Source: Calendula officinalis (lineage: Eukaryota > Streptophyta > Magnoliopsida > Asterales > Asteraceae). Taken from it: a stretch of DNA of 64,000 nucleotides. The notes beneath the pieces are model-generated. The model searched no databases. It saw only the letters and a program-made list of their open reading frames with translations, and was not told the origin of the DNA. Numbering within the stretch: the first letter of the stretch is position 1; every line of letters starts with the position of its first letter. Shown here in pieces: positions 1 to 11,666 of the stretch. The stretch spans positions 58,768,861 through 58,832,860 of the forward strand of contig OY970828.1 of the NCBI GenBank assembly GCA_963853835.1, written 5' to 3'. The translations under genes and the position numbers were made by a program.

Positions 1-487
1 AAGCTATGGATGAAGAGTGCAAGAGGAGGGGCTTACGAAGCCATAAGGGAAGAAAGGAGTGAGTCGCTGGAAAATGATGGGAGGTACTGGTGGCAGAAGA
101 CCGGTGGTTGAATAATTTATGTTTATGTTTGAAAAACAATGGTCTGTAATCTTAAAACAATTTACTTTTCCGCATGCACACCAAAACAATTTACATTTAT
201 GTCGTTATTTTGCTACTCTTTGTGATGAATGAACATCATCAATCAATGATGATGATTTTGACATACCTTAGTTTATGTGCTTGTTAGATACTTAGAAAAA
301 CTCAAAAAGAGAATACGAGTTATGAACTATAGTGTGATCAGATTCTATCAGATCACCATTTATTGTAATGTTTTCTAAGTATGTCGAAGACCCTCTGAAT
401 TGTGAAAAATACTCAAGGTTAAATATAAAACCTTCACATATTCAGGGGGAGTTGCCAACTATTTGTCTACATCAAATAGGGGGAGAT
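1..487 (+). mobile_element. 3' internal end of a Ty1/copia element
   Basis: Non-coding tail of a copia retrotransposon whose gag-pol lies outside the window. Two polypurine tracts are visible, one near 444-453 (CAGGGGGAG) and one at 475-486 (AATAGGGGGAGAT). The second directly abuts the LTR that starts TGTTGGG at 488. Repeated plus-strand primers of this kind are known in several copia lineages. No ORF longer than 61 codons is present, so the lineage cannot be named. Confidence 0.65.
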
Positions 488-1494
488 TGTTGGGTCGCTG
501 AAAAGCATCCCCCACTGAAGAGATTTAATGAAGACAAAAAGACAAATAGTTAGAAGACAATATGAGGATCAGTTCCTCAGATTGTGGGTAACTGAATCTG
601 ATCAGTTCAGATCTCAGCTACCCAGTTATACTATATGTCATTATCTGAAACAACGATCAGTTCCCCGTGCGGAATCAGATACTGGTTAACAGATCAGATA
701 GTGTAACAGGTTCAGTGAAATGGACAAAACGCTGAACCATTGAACAAATACTTCTCTAAGCAAAACTCTTAGTGAAGGTCGCTGAAGCTGAAGGCCATCT
801 GAAGAAGCATGAGTATCTGAAAACTCATGGCTGCCAAAAGTGTACATAGGCTCAAAGTTTTAGCGTCATAGAAAGACACAAGTAAAGCACAAGTTTGTGC
901 ATCGCTGAATATGAGAATATCTTTCAAATCTTCTAGAAGATATCGGCGATCATAAGATGACAGAACGTACTGTCAGAATTTGGTTAGTTGTGCTCGTCCC
1001 ATTAAATATCCTCTGCACCAACGGAATTCTCACACGTGGAATCGCTCGATCATTCCTTTGACTCTACGTTTCCCAATGATATAAATTGAGGACCTGAGCG
1101 ATCGATTTCGGTGTGCACCCAACAAGGTTACACGCTGCTGAAATTACACCAGATTCCTCGTGCAGAGTGTAAACCACCAGTTAACTCTAGTTATCTGATT
1201 CGAGAACTGAATCTGTATAACGAAAGTGTCTGGTCTTGTGCTTGATCATTTGTTGATCATAAACTTGTCTTAGATAATATTTGTTGTTGTCTATCACATG
1301 CAAGCAGTTTAGTTAGGATTTGTTCTTAGCTATTCCGCAAACTGCTTGCATCTTTATTGTATCATTATAGATTAATAAATAAAAGTTTAAAAAGTGTTGA
1401 ATGTCTCCATAAAATTTAAATTAGTCAGTGAAAGCGTATAGGTGTAGAAATTCACCTGTCCGGGACTAACACTAACTAACAAATTTCACAAACA
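488..1494 (+). repeat. 3' LTR of a copia element
   Basis: Starts TGTTGGG directly after a polypurine tract. It carries a TATA-like box (TATAAAT, 1080-1086) about two thirds of the way in, and runs to one of several CA-ending positions between 1471 and 1494. The exact end and the target duplication cannot be fixed because the 5' LTR is outside the window. Short GATCAG/ATCTGA motifs recur between about 560 and 710. Confidence 0.55.
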
Positions 1495-1716
1495 TCAACT
1501 ATATGGAGTTTAACATATAACATGTTTCACAATTACTTTAATTTTTTTATTACCTTATTATAATTTAAACTATATAACAAATATATTTTTTATAATCTCT
1601 AATACAACCATAATATGTTGGGAGTATAAAAATCAACAAATAAATTTTTTAGTATCATATTAATTTGTTGATTTTTTTGTTAAAAATTGTAATGTGCAAA
1701 TTAGTAATATAATATG

Positions 1717-1910
1717 GGTTTTGTTAACCATTGCCCTTAGGGCAGTGGTTAAGAGCAGTTAAGATTGTTAATGTACAAATTCTTATGCATAACCACTACC
1801 GGGTGATTAGTGAAATGCAGGGATTCGTTTTTATGTAATTAATGTACACGATTTTTAAGCATTAAATTTTTTCTTAACCATGACATTAAGGACACTTGTT
1901 AGCATTTTCC
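1717..1910. mobile_element. MULE-type MITE with 9-bp target duplication
   Basis: A 194-bp element with imperfect inverted ends, GGGTTTTGTTAACC on the left and the complement of GGAAAATGCTAAC on the right. It is flanked by a perfect 9-bp direct repeat, ATATAATAT, at 1708-1716 and 1911-1919. Nine-base duplications are the signature of Mutator-like transposases. There is no coding capacity. A second member of the family lies at 21875-21996. Confidence 0.75.
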
Positions 1911-2311
1911 ATATAATATTATCAAGTTGATTTTATAATTTAAATTATTTATAGTATTCAAATTATTAAGAATATAAATTTTTTATTGTACAAAATTCAG
2001 TAAATATTATTTTGGGTATACTATAAAAACCCCGCTCAACATAACGCGAGGTAAAACTACTATTATAAAATAAAAGCTAGAAACTTAAAAGTTACAAACG
2101 GTTTGCTACCAAACATACTAAATGTCGGCTTTAACTCATAACTTGGTTGTTTATTGGTGGATATTCATACTAGTATTAAATTGTTAACTAATCTCACATG
2201 CAAAACATTTTTGTATAAGGATATTTTAGTCATTTAACAATTTATTTTTTATTTTCATTTTTTAAATTATCTTTCTTCTTCTTTCATAACTTTTCACCAC
2301 ACTAATAAGTA

Positions 2312-2564
2312 CTCCCTCCGTCCCACAAAAAAACTTTACATTTCTCATGGGCATAATATTTTAGGAGATAGTTAGTGGTGAGGCCATTTGTAATACTTTT
2401 GATTTAAATATAATGGTAGATTGGAGAGAGAAAATGTTTTATTGGTTGAATGATTGGTAATATTATCATTTTATTAGGTGGACCTTCCAAATTTGAGAAA
2501 TGTAAACTTTTTTGTGGCACAAAATTTGAAGGAGAAATGTAAAGTTTTTGTGGGACGGGGGGAG
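2312..2564. mobile_element. Stowaway MITE
   Basis: The terminal inverted repeats begin CTCCCTCCGTCCCAC and pair over about 28 bases with the other end. The element is flanked by TA dinucleotides at 2310-2311 and 2565-2566, as expected for Tc1/mariner-derived Stowaway elements. It is 253 bp and non-coding. Confidence 0.85.
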
Positions 2565-2984
2565 TAATAACCAACAGCGAAGATCAATCTATTCAAGCAA
2601 GGCCTCTAGTGAAATATAATAGAACAGATCGGTTTCTTCCCGTTTCACTTTCTTAAAACAGGTGGGTTTCTTCTAATATCTTCATCACACAATGAGATAT
2701 AATCGATTTTCAGAGCAAAATAGCGAAGTTGCAGAACCACATATTCACATGAGAAGACGAAGATCCTCCGGTCTGGTGGTGGCGTGCTCTGCTTCTCACG
2801 TCTTTAAAGCTAGGTTAAACGGAACTTCAAATCACATCAATCAGAAACAAATTTAATAAATTCACCTTGTAAATGGTAATATGCTCGAGAAACCGATTCT
2901 CGTTACAAAGAAATGTAAACTTATGATTGAAGAAAATATAGTCTAATTGCGAGAGAGAATATAGGGGTTTTATGTGAAATTTAG

Positions 2985-3560
2985 GCGGAAAACTGACGCT
3001 GTCAGTTGCCAAATTAGCGTCACGTCAGCTTACCATCCAACCAACATTAAACTGACATTCCTATGCAACAACACTACTTCTCTTCATTTTTTTGGGACCC
3101 ACAATTACAAAATACACACACAAAAAATACTCATTTGGGCCCCACCCACCAACTCACGCCTCCCTCACTCCCGTCTCCAAAGTGGCGGCATTAGGGGTGA
3201 GCATTTAGACCGAAAAAACCGAACCGAACTGAAAATTGACCGAAACCGAACCGAACCAAAACCGATAACAGTTTCGGTTTTGAAAATTCATCGTTTTTGG
3301 TTTATAATCGGTTCGATTTTGGGATAAGGATGAACATTTGGCCTAAAAAAACCGAATCGAAACTGGAACGATACCAAACCGAACCAAAACCGATAACATG
3401 TTATTGGTTCGGTTTCGGTTTTGAAAATTCGTTGTTTTTCGGTTTCGGTTCAGTTTTCGAACCGAGCTCACCCTAGGGCGGCATCCAACTGGCGGGATCA
3501 ACTGATCTACCCGTGCCAATGGTTGGATTCCATCCACTCACACCCTCCAACCGACGGAAT
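2985..3560 (+). repeat. Dispersed repeat copy a (interrupted by a hAT MITE)
   Basis: This stretch, minus the insertion at 3192-3476, aligns with the reverse complement of about 20440-20725. Shared landmarks are GCGTCACGTCAGCT, a TTTTTTGGGACC run and TCTCCAAAGTGGCG. It is non-coding. Related but more diverged copies lie at 3655-3870 and, inverted, at 4400-4745. The element class is unknown. Confidence 0.6.
3192..3476. mobile_element. hAT-type MITE rich in ACCGAA
   Basis: A 285-bp element with ends TAGGGGTGAGC and GCTCACCCTAG, flanked by a perfect 8-bp duplication GGCGGCAT (3184-3191 and 3477-3484), which identifies the hAT superfamily. The interior is made of ACCGAA/TTCGGT words in both orientations and would fold into a long hairpin. 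It interrupts a copy of the dispersed repeat. Confidence 0.85.
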
Positions 3561-3654
3561 GGTTGTAAGTGGTAAGAGTGACTAATTTGTAACTTTTCCA
3601 CTATTATCCCAAAAAAATCAACCTATGCCTTACGTAAAGTTGTCAGAGTACGAT

Positions 3655-3870
3655 TAACCTCTGGATTTTAAGTGACAACGCAACTGACGCCGTCAATTTT
3701 TACAAAATTAGCGTCATATCAGCTAATTCCAACTGAAATACAACTGACATACACATGTCATCAATACTCATTTTCTTTAGTTTTTTGTATCCCACCATTA
3801 TAACATAATATACTAAATATCATATTAAATTATTTTGGGCCCCACCATTTCAGCGTATCCCCTCGCCTTT
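3655..3870 (+). repeat. Dispersed repeat copy b
   Basis: A diverged copy of the repeat at 2985-3560, with the order GACGCCGTCA, TTAGCGTCAT, TCAGCT, CCAACTGAAAT and TGGGCCCCACC preserved. An inverted partner lies at 4400-4745, so b and the partner could be long terminal inverted repeats of a 1.1-kb element. They could equally be independent insertions. Confidence 0.45.
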
Positions 3871-4399
3871 CAATCGATGAGTTTCACAAACATTTAGAAA
3901 TTGATGGAGTATGCCAATTGGTGACCGCGTCGGTTGGCCAAGCAATGCTACCATTTGCACCGATCTTATGGTGTTGTCATGGTTTTGAGTGAAGAAGAAT
4001 AAATGGAGTAAAATATTCTAATACCTTGACATTCTTATAATGTGAGGTTAGTTAATAATTCAATTTAGACAGATGGCTAAAATTATGAGAAACTGAAAAT
4101 TATGAAAAAAAAAATTGAAAGTATGAGATGAATCATAGAATTCGAAAGACCACGGAGATAATTTCTGTAATTTATTCAAAATACTAAATAACCATAAAGG
4201 GGCGTATTAGCGGTAAGACTTTGATTTCTATTACAAAAATGCTTAGATGTTCCAAGTTATAGATAAAAGTTTAAGTTAGACTATTTTTGCATCTTTTTGG
4301 ATCCTCGTGGATTATCCATGTGGATCCGCAGGTTAGTTAATGCTTTTTAGTCTTTGTGAGTGTTGTTTGATTATTCCACAATCAAGAACAAGTATTACA

Positions 4400-4745
4400 A
4401 TCTTTATGCTTAAGACCACACACAGTGTGATCGTAAAACCAACGGAGTCACTTTCACCCCAATTGATAGCACGGCTTGTCGGTTTGAGGTCGTCGTTTCT
4501 TTTTCTTTTTTTGCGGTTAAGTGATGAGTGGAGAACGGTTTTGGTGGGGCCCAATGGTATTTTAATGAAGTATTTGATATTTTATCTATGTACATTTTAT
4601 AGTGTTCAAGTCTAAAAAACTGAAGAGTATGAGTATTGATAATATGAGATTATGAGTATGTAAATCGAATTTCAGTTGGAGGATCAGCTGACGACCTGAC
4701 GTGCTACTGAATTTAACAAAAACTGAAATATGTTTGCGGAACTAT
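4400..4745 (-). repeat. Dispersed repeat copy c (inverted)
   Basis: The reverse complement follows the same landmark order as copy b (TTCAGTAGCACGTCAGG, TCAGCTGATCC, CCAACTGAAAT, then TTGGGCCCCACC). It is non-coding. The short ORFs crossing it on both strands have no recognisable content. Confidence 0.45.
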
Positions 4746-4977
4746 GAAGGTGTTCTAATAATAAATTAAGAAAAAAAAAACATGATCATTGATTATAATC
4801 TCTCTTATTAGCTATTGCAATAAATCGTCTAATAAAAAACACATTACGTGTCCATTGTTGCGAATTAAAATTCAAAATAATCGAGAAGCAAGAACTTATC
4901 TTATTGATATTAAAAATTACCACTTTTTTAAAACAGAGTGTTTTGACATTATTTGAAAAAAATCTAAGGTTTCCTAA

Positions 4978-5278
4978 GGCGCTATTTGATTTGGTATTAA
5001 TTTCAGACTCAGACTCTGACTCAGACTTCGGGTTCGGTCCGAATCAGAGTGTTTGATTTCCTCAAACTTTCTCTAATTCGGTATGTTATGCTGACCGGGT
5101 CCAACCAAAACTGCTGACTCGGTCCGATTGAAAAGGTATTGGACTCAGTCAGAAGTTCAATTTAACTATATAATCAAATGTATGGTTTCAGTCAGAAGTT
5201 CTGACTCAATCATTAATTAATTCAATCAACAACTAATTCAGTTAACATTAACTTAATTAACAACTATCAAATGACCTC
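4978..5278. mobile_element. Tourist-like (PIF/Harbinger) MITE
   Basis: The ends GGCGCTATTTGATTTGG and the complement of GAGGTCATTTGATAG are imperfect inverted repeats. TAA flanks both sides (4975-4977, 5279-5281), fitting the 3-bp target duplication of PIF/Harbinger elements. It is 301 bp and non-coding. Confidence 0.65.
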
Positions 5279-5281
5279 TAA

Positions 5282-6433
5282 GTCCTCCGTTGCTACCTTT
5301 CTTCCGAACAGATGTGACCACAAAAAGAAACAAGTGGGTTTTGCACGTTCGTAAGGACCAAACATTATTAGTATTTAATTAAAACGGGAGATGATGGACA
5401 CTTAAATGCAAAATATGGGCTTTCGTGTTTCTTTATAAACTGGTCCTAGTGGCTAATCCATACAGCTAGGGAAAAGTAAATATTTGGTCCAAATCCTACG
5501 TGAAAAGCAAATTCCTTTTCTCTCTCTTTTTTTCTTTTTTTTTTTTTAATTACAACTCGTTTTGAGGCCGACTAATTGTTAGAAGTTTATCCGCTTAACG
5601 AGTAACTTGAAGTCGGTATAGGTGAAACTCTGTATCTATAGAAGACCAAATCCAATAAATAAACTACCATCATTTGGTTATTAAAAACAACTCTTGCGGG
5701 ATGTTTATCATCATATTTTTTGATGGGTTAGCGTAAAAAACTTATTTGGTATTTAAAAATCTTTCCTTTTGCAGAATTTATATTATATGAAATTCAGTAA
5801 ATTTTGGAGAAATTCACTATATTTTGTGAAATAATTAATTTCACAACGAAATGTAATTCCCACAAACACGCGAAATTCACTTTATTATGCAAATTAACAC
5901 TTTCCCTAACAAAAAAATATGGTATATTTCTAACTACAATAAAATGCTCATAACATTTTTAATAACAAAAATATTGTATATTTCGTTAAAAACAATATTA
6001 TTATTTTACCAAAATATATAATACAATGTACCCTATAGCAATTATAGATATGAAGTTTGACCATGCATCAGCATCACCTTTAATCAAGCTGATACAAATT
6101 TTACTAATTTCATTTGCTGGGATTATATTGAGTTGTGAAATACTTTCAGATTAAAGTATTTCGTCGGTCTTATGAAATCCTTATTCGGATAAAATTATAT
6201 ATTCTCAACAAGAACAGAGAATTTGTAATATGTTATATTTTGTACGAGTGAAAACATAACCAAAACATGTTATTTCCAGTTTTTTCATAAACTATCGGAA
6301 ACTACCTTTTGGCAATTGCAAACCGCCCAAAACCGCAAAAATCGGGTCGGATTCGACCCCAGCCAGGACCACTGGCCCTTGGGCCCCGTTCCCAGGGGCG
6401 CTGCCCCCGAACCCTTGTTGAGTACTTGAGTTA
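5282..6433. other. Intergenic DNA without recognised features
   Basis: AT-rich sequence with homopolymer runs (a T run near 5528-5548). A GC-rich patch at 6320-6415 contains the imperfect palindrome GGGGCGCTGCCCCC, which looks like an old repeat fragment. No coding region, RNA gene or element ends could be supported. Confidence 0.5.
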
Positions 6434-6632
6434 GGTGTTGTTTGGTAGCATCTGAATGATGCAGGGGTCTGAATGATTCAGACATCCCCTGACATATGTC
6501 TTATTAAGAGGCAGATGATGTTGAATTATTGATTCAGATACTGATTAAGATGTCTTACCAAACGTTCCGAATCTGTCTGATTAAGAGGTTGACCTCTTAA
6601 CTGAATCATTAAGAGGCTTACCAAACAGCACC
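6434..6632. mobile_element. Tourist- or hAT-like MITE
   Basis: A 199-bp element with inverted ends GGTGTTGTTTGGTA and TACCAAACAGCACC (one mismatch). The interior carries repeated CTGAATGATTCAG and TTAAGAGG words. No convincing target duplication is visible, so the superfamily is uncertain. Confidence 0.6.
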
Positions 6633-7464
6633 GTGTATTTTAATCAGAATAAACTCAAGCAAGTGTTTACCCTGCACCATCCTAACTTTTTCAATATTTA
6701 TTAAGATTACATTTGGTTAAAAAGTATATCCCGTTATACTTAAATCATATTGGTGATATAAAACATAACTAATTCATACACCTCTTCATCTTTAAGCATC
6801 ATCTCAATTTTCCAGGTTTCTAAAGGATTTCTTTAACGCGGTGAACTTAAATAACCATATAATCCTTACATCGATAAGCCAATCATCTTCTATTAAAGTT
6901 AACTCCTTGAACAAGTTAATATTGGTCAAAACTTTAAATAAATTATTGCTTTCGTAAATAAAAGTGCTTCGCCCCTTTTGAATCGCCATGAAATCACCTT
7001 ATCCTTAGGGTTTCTATTTTCTGATTATCACTATAATTGCAATTTAGTATTACAAAAGAAAAACAAAACAAATTAGAGGTTTCAGAGGTGTTTATTTTGA
7101 AGTCAATTTCTTGATGATTTTTGTCCATTTCAGACCGATTTAAAGGTTTTGAAGATATATAGTCTTATGGAGTACAATGATGGATGATAAAAATGATGAA
7201 AACAACATTCAAAATGTGCAAAATCCGAGGATGAGATGAATAAGAATGTGCGTAATGAGTTTGGTCATCCCTATCACCTCTGCGGCACATTAGCTTTCTC
7301 TCTCCTAATCAAACACATGACCAAACAGCGACCAAATGCCCGTAATGGATGACCGTTCGATTTTTTTTTTTAAATTTTAATTTAAATTAAAAACAACACA
7401 TTAATAATAAAAAAAAATTACATTAATAATAAAAAAAACATTACATTAATACTAAAAAAATAAA
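6633..7464. other. Intergenic DNA, 3' flank of the split ORF1-like gene
   Basis: AT-rich sequence with A/T runs near 7361-7460. Nothing coding was recognised. The part next to 7465 lies downstream of the minus-strand ORF1-like pseudogene and may still belong to the element that carried it. Confidence 0.45.
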
Positions 7465-7698
7465 CTAAAAATCCAAATTATATTTGGCCTTGATTTTCGC
7501 CTTCCTTGCCAAAACCCACTAAAGTTTTCTGCCGGTGAGGTGTTCATGCGAGTCATTGTAGAATTTCATGTGCTTGAGTTCTTGGTTATCTTTTTGAATC
7601 TCCATGAAATCAGATATGTTTGCTTTGCGGAAGTCAAAAAAGTCGTTCGTGGCGTCTTTCCAATGCCCGACTAATTCCTGAGCCGATGATGGCGGGGG
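7465..7698 (-). pseudogene. C-terminal fragment of a Harbinger ORF1-like gene
   Basis: This minus-strand fragment ends in a charged coiled-coil-like tail with the terminal residues AKIKAKYNL. I recall this end as typical of the plant ORF1 proteins that accompany PIF/Harbinger transposases, often misnamed glutathione S-transferase T3-like (NAM-associated C-terminal domain). An in-frame stop at 7519-7521 precedes the natural end at 7465-7467. On its 5' side the frame stops abruptly at an LTR that begins at 7699. The matching N-terminal part lies beyond the retroelement nest, at 18688-18955. The central DNA-binding (SANT/Myb-like) part expected for the family is missing from both pieces. It is a dead gene. 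The family name is an inference from motif memory. Confidence 0.5.
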
Positions 7699-9910
7699 TG
7701 TAACACCGCAAAATTTAGAAAGCGTTTTTTTTAAAGGTGCGGAAGCATAAAGATAATAGATAATACGTTTAGGTTTACAAACCAAACGTCCCAAATTAAT
7801 TTCCAAAATAAACACTGCTTAAACGGTGTCACTTAACGACATGGCTCAATTTACAAAAACATATCCAATTGAGCTTGGTCAATCATCCCGTCCAAAACAC
7901 CGATCAACCTGAAAAGATTCAACGAGGGAGAAATTATCACAAAGCTAAGTGAATGAATATAATCTACAAATTCTGTAAAGCACAACAAGCTAGCATAAAC
8001 ATCTCTATGATCGAAAAGCCACATAACCACATAACACTGTTTGTTCAAGAAGCTCGGTGGTGGTCCAGCAGGAGCCTAAAACCATCGTCGGCCCAACGAC
8101 GTTACCCGAAAGCCTGTACCCAACTCACCGGTAAACCCCCTTACGTGTAACGCATACAGGTAAGGTCCGAATACCACGATTCGTCGATACACTATGCCCA
8201 GCCGATATCCTTTCGACACTGACTTCTCAAACCTCGGTCACCTAGTTCAAACCGAGTGGTTGCTACCAATCAAGCAAAGCGTCTTCACCTATGTGCACAT
8301 AACCTATTTGACTCAACACTAGCAAATAGGTACCAAACAAACAAGCTAGTTACGAAAAACTGCAACAAAAACATCACCGGCAAGTTCACGTCGCGAACTT
8401 CGGTTCGCGTTCGGGAACCTGTCGCGAAGTTGTTCACGATCAAACCCAAAATTCTCTGTCCACAGTTCGCGATCGCGAACCCTAGTTCGCGTCGCGAACT
8501 CCCCAAAGTTGGTACATTTCCTGCATTTACAACAAGTATGCAAATACCAAACCAATTGTAACCAAACACAAGTTGGAGGTTAAATCCACTCACCGTTACT
8601 TCCACTTGTCGAACTCAGAGGTCTAATGTTTCTGAGTCTCGATCCCAGTTGCTGTACACCAAAGGAATACTGAATTAGTATTTAATTCCACCAAATTATA
8701 AACAATGTTAAATATACATTTAACACTAACACTTGCACCACATGAATAACTAAACACTTGCAATATCATATAAACATGTCATGTTGCACTTTTGCAATTC
8801 ATGTCAAATACAACCAAGCCATATCTAACCAATATAGCATAATACATCCAAACGGGTCGAGACCCGGATTTAACTACAACAAGTCAACACATTACAATTT
8901 ACCAAAATATGTAATTATCATGTTATTGTAATTCATAGACCAAGTCAATCCATACTAAAATACGTTTAGTCAAACTTTCACTACATTTACCCAAACGGGT
9001 CAAAAACACATTTTTCATTTTAACACTTTCAACACAACTACAATTGCCATAGTTATACCCTTTAACAATTCATAACTAATTAATCATTTTCATAAAGATT
9101 GAATTCCCTTTTAACGCAAGTTTACCAACTTCCAATTTACTAGTTCATGTCTTAACATAAATCATCCAAACACTATAAAACTATTATTTTAATCAAACCA
9201 CACCATAACTTGACAAACATCGCTTATAACTTATTTAACATGTTAGTTCCCCCTTTATAGCAATAAAAGTCATACCACACAAAAATGACATATTTTTCAC
9301 CAACTAGTTATTTATCCCTGTAACTAGCTTATAATTTGACATAAAATCTATACAACCTTTTAACTCACAATTTCACCCAAATACTACCAAAGTAGTCATT
9401 TTATCAAAGAACCCAATAGTAGTTATAAAACATGACTAACATATTTACATGTCATCTAAACAAAGTCAAACCCAAGTTTAACTATTTATGCATTTTTCAT
9501 ACAATTATCCAACCACTATAAGATTAGCATTTTTTTATTGAATATCACAAAACTTGCCAAACACCACATATAGCTTATTTAGCATGTTACTTTGACATTT
9601 CTAGCGATAACTCATAACACATTAAAATGACGTTCTACAACCAACTAGTCACACAACATGTTAACTAGTTCATAATTTACACATAAACTCATACAATTAT
9701 TTCAACTAACAATCTCACCCAATCAAGTCATAATTCACAATATTAATATTTGATACTTCTAACATGTTAGTTTCACCTAAACTAACAATACAAATCATAA
9801 AAATCAAAGATCTAAATATATTTATAAAAACCCACCTTTTTCTACAAAATCACCTAAAATTGTGTTTTATGAATCTTCCACCAAAAACATGATTAACTAG
9901 CTATAACATA
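7699..9910 (-). mobile_element. Older gypsy-type LTR, left part
   Basis: Starts TGTAACACCGC, the same type of end as the Tekay LTR inside it (TGTAACACACCG). It contains a GTTCGCGATCGCGAAC palindrome cluster at 8384-8500. It is interrupted at 9910 by the Tekay element and resumes at 18242. No internal coding region is attached, so it is probably a solo LTR inserted into the ORF1-like gene. The short ORFs on both strands here are LTR noise. Confidence 0.55.
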
Positions 9911-11649
9911 TGTAACACACCGATTTTTCGAAACAATTTAAACTTTTAAATAACAAGTTTAACATTTAAAAAAATCCACAATATCCAAAATATGTTTTAA
10001 AATAAAACATTTGAATAATTAGAGAGTGCCAAAACCGGTGTTACAAATATATATCAAAAACAATAGTCTATGGAATCAAATGGTACACCGAGCTAATCAT
10101 CCAAATGCTATCACTATGGGCCGCCTAATCTTTTGCTCCCGAACCTGAGTACATAGACAAAATAAACGTAGTACGTGAGACAATTATTGTCTCGTGAGAA
10201 ACATGGGTTTTAGACCCGGTTAGAAATAATTTGCAATAAAATAATAATTAATAAATTATCAAATTGCACATAGTCAATCAATCTCTAAGGCTTGCCATAA
10301 GCCAAACACATACGTAACGGGCCTCCCCGAAACAACTCCCCCGATATGGGTTATCTAGGTAAACTCCCCCGTTTCCGGGTTATCTATTTGCTCCCCCGAT
10401 TTCCGGGTTATCTCAAACTCCCCCGATTTCCGGGTTATCTATTTCTCGACATACTACTCTTGCGCAGGGTGGTACCGCCCCAAGTAGTAGTCACTAACTC
10501 CCCCAACTCGTGTGGGTTATCTAGGATCCGATCGATTAGCTACCACATAACAATTCATCAACTTGGGTCGAGGTCCATATCACAACTCAATCATACTAGT
10601 GGTAACTAGGCAAGTCAACTTACAATTCAATTCAATTCAATTCAATACAATTAAATTAAATTAAGTTCATACTCTATCAAGTCAATCTTTTCTTTATTAA
10701 AATATTTATCTAATAAAGACTCTAAAATCATTTCAATTCACAAAACATGGTTTACTATGTACTCAGAAAGATCACATGTACTCACCTTAGCAAAGCTATC
10801 CAATACTTGTGTAAATCAACACAATCTCTACTTCCCAAACAAGGAAGTACTTCCAATCTCAACTCCTTCTTGACCTATTATCAAAATCATCACAAATCTA
10901 ATCATAAACCATAACTAACTACTAGTTAATCCATCTTAACATTCCCAACCACCAAGTTCATACCACTTGGTGGAAATCTCAAACCCTAGTTCAAGATTTC
11001 TATCCATAAAACCGAAATCCAACTTGTACACATTGATTACAAGCTTACCATGAGTGTTTTACACCCATGATAGATCATCTTCCCCATAGATGATGTGGTT
11101 GGTTCCCAAAACCACCATTAATACCCAAATAGAGCTCAAAATACCAAAGAGATGCATAAACTAACAAGGATTCTTACCTTAGATCAATAATCTCCAAGAA
11201 ATATGAAGATCTGAGCTCAAGAACAGCAACAATCGTGCACTTCTTCCAAAATAACGGCTGGTAGGGTTCTAGGGGTGTAGGTGTCAAAACCCTAGCCCTA
11301 AACTCGTTTTTATACAGAGTTTAGGAGTTCACGATCGCGAACTTGAGTTCGCGCCGTGAACTCTGCGTGTCGTGAAGTTCGCGATCGTTAACTAGTCGGG
11401 AAGTAGTTCGCGCCAACTTGTCCAAATCTCTGTTGCTAGTTCACGATCCGTGAACAAAAGTTCACGCCGTGAACTTCCCATTACAGCAGGGCTGCACTTT
11501 TCTGTCCTTGGCTCGACCCGGTTTCGTCCATAACTTTCTCATACGGTGTCCAAACGACACGAAACCAATTCCTACGGTTCTGAAATGAATTATCCTTATT
11601 TATCATATTTTTGTACAATTTATTTATTTACAAAATCTCGGTCGTTACA
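9911..11649 (-). repeat. Tekay 3' LTR
   Basis: Minus-strand 3' LTR, 1739 bp, bounded by TGTAACAC and GTTACA. It contains a tandem CCGGGTTATCT minisatellite (10333-10442) and a palindrome-rich block of TTCGCG/CGCGAA words (11327-11477). The second copy lies at 16498-18236. Confidence 0.95.
10333..10442. repeat. Minisatellite in Tekay LTR
   Basis: Four to five degenerate units of about 26 bp built on CTCCCCCGATTTCCGGGTTATCT-like sequence, each ending in GGGTTATCT. A further isolated unit lies near 10496-10526. The same array occurs in the other LTR at 16920-17029. Confidence 0.85.
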
Positions 11650-11650
11650 A

Positions 11651-11666
11651 CTATCTACCCCTTAAG
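11651..11666 (-). other. Tekay polypurine tract
   Basis: On the minus strand the sequence just before the 3' LTR reads AAGGGGTAGATAG, the expected place for the plus-strand primer of reverse transcription. Confidence 0.7.

Noticed and set aside
8285..8605. ORFs on both strands across 8256-8605
   Set aside because: They translate palindromic LTR DNA and lack any protein-like pattern.
10333..10442. Regularly spaced repeats considered as a CRISPR-like array
   Set aside because: The units are degenerate and adjacent without unique spacers, they lie in a plant LTR, and no cas genes are present.
10346..10609. 87-codon plus-strand ORF repeated in both Tekay LTRs (also 16933-17196)
   Set aside because: It is a translation of the LTR minisatellite and runs opposite to the element's transcription. 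Its presence in two copies is explained by the LTR duplication.
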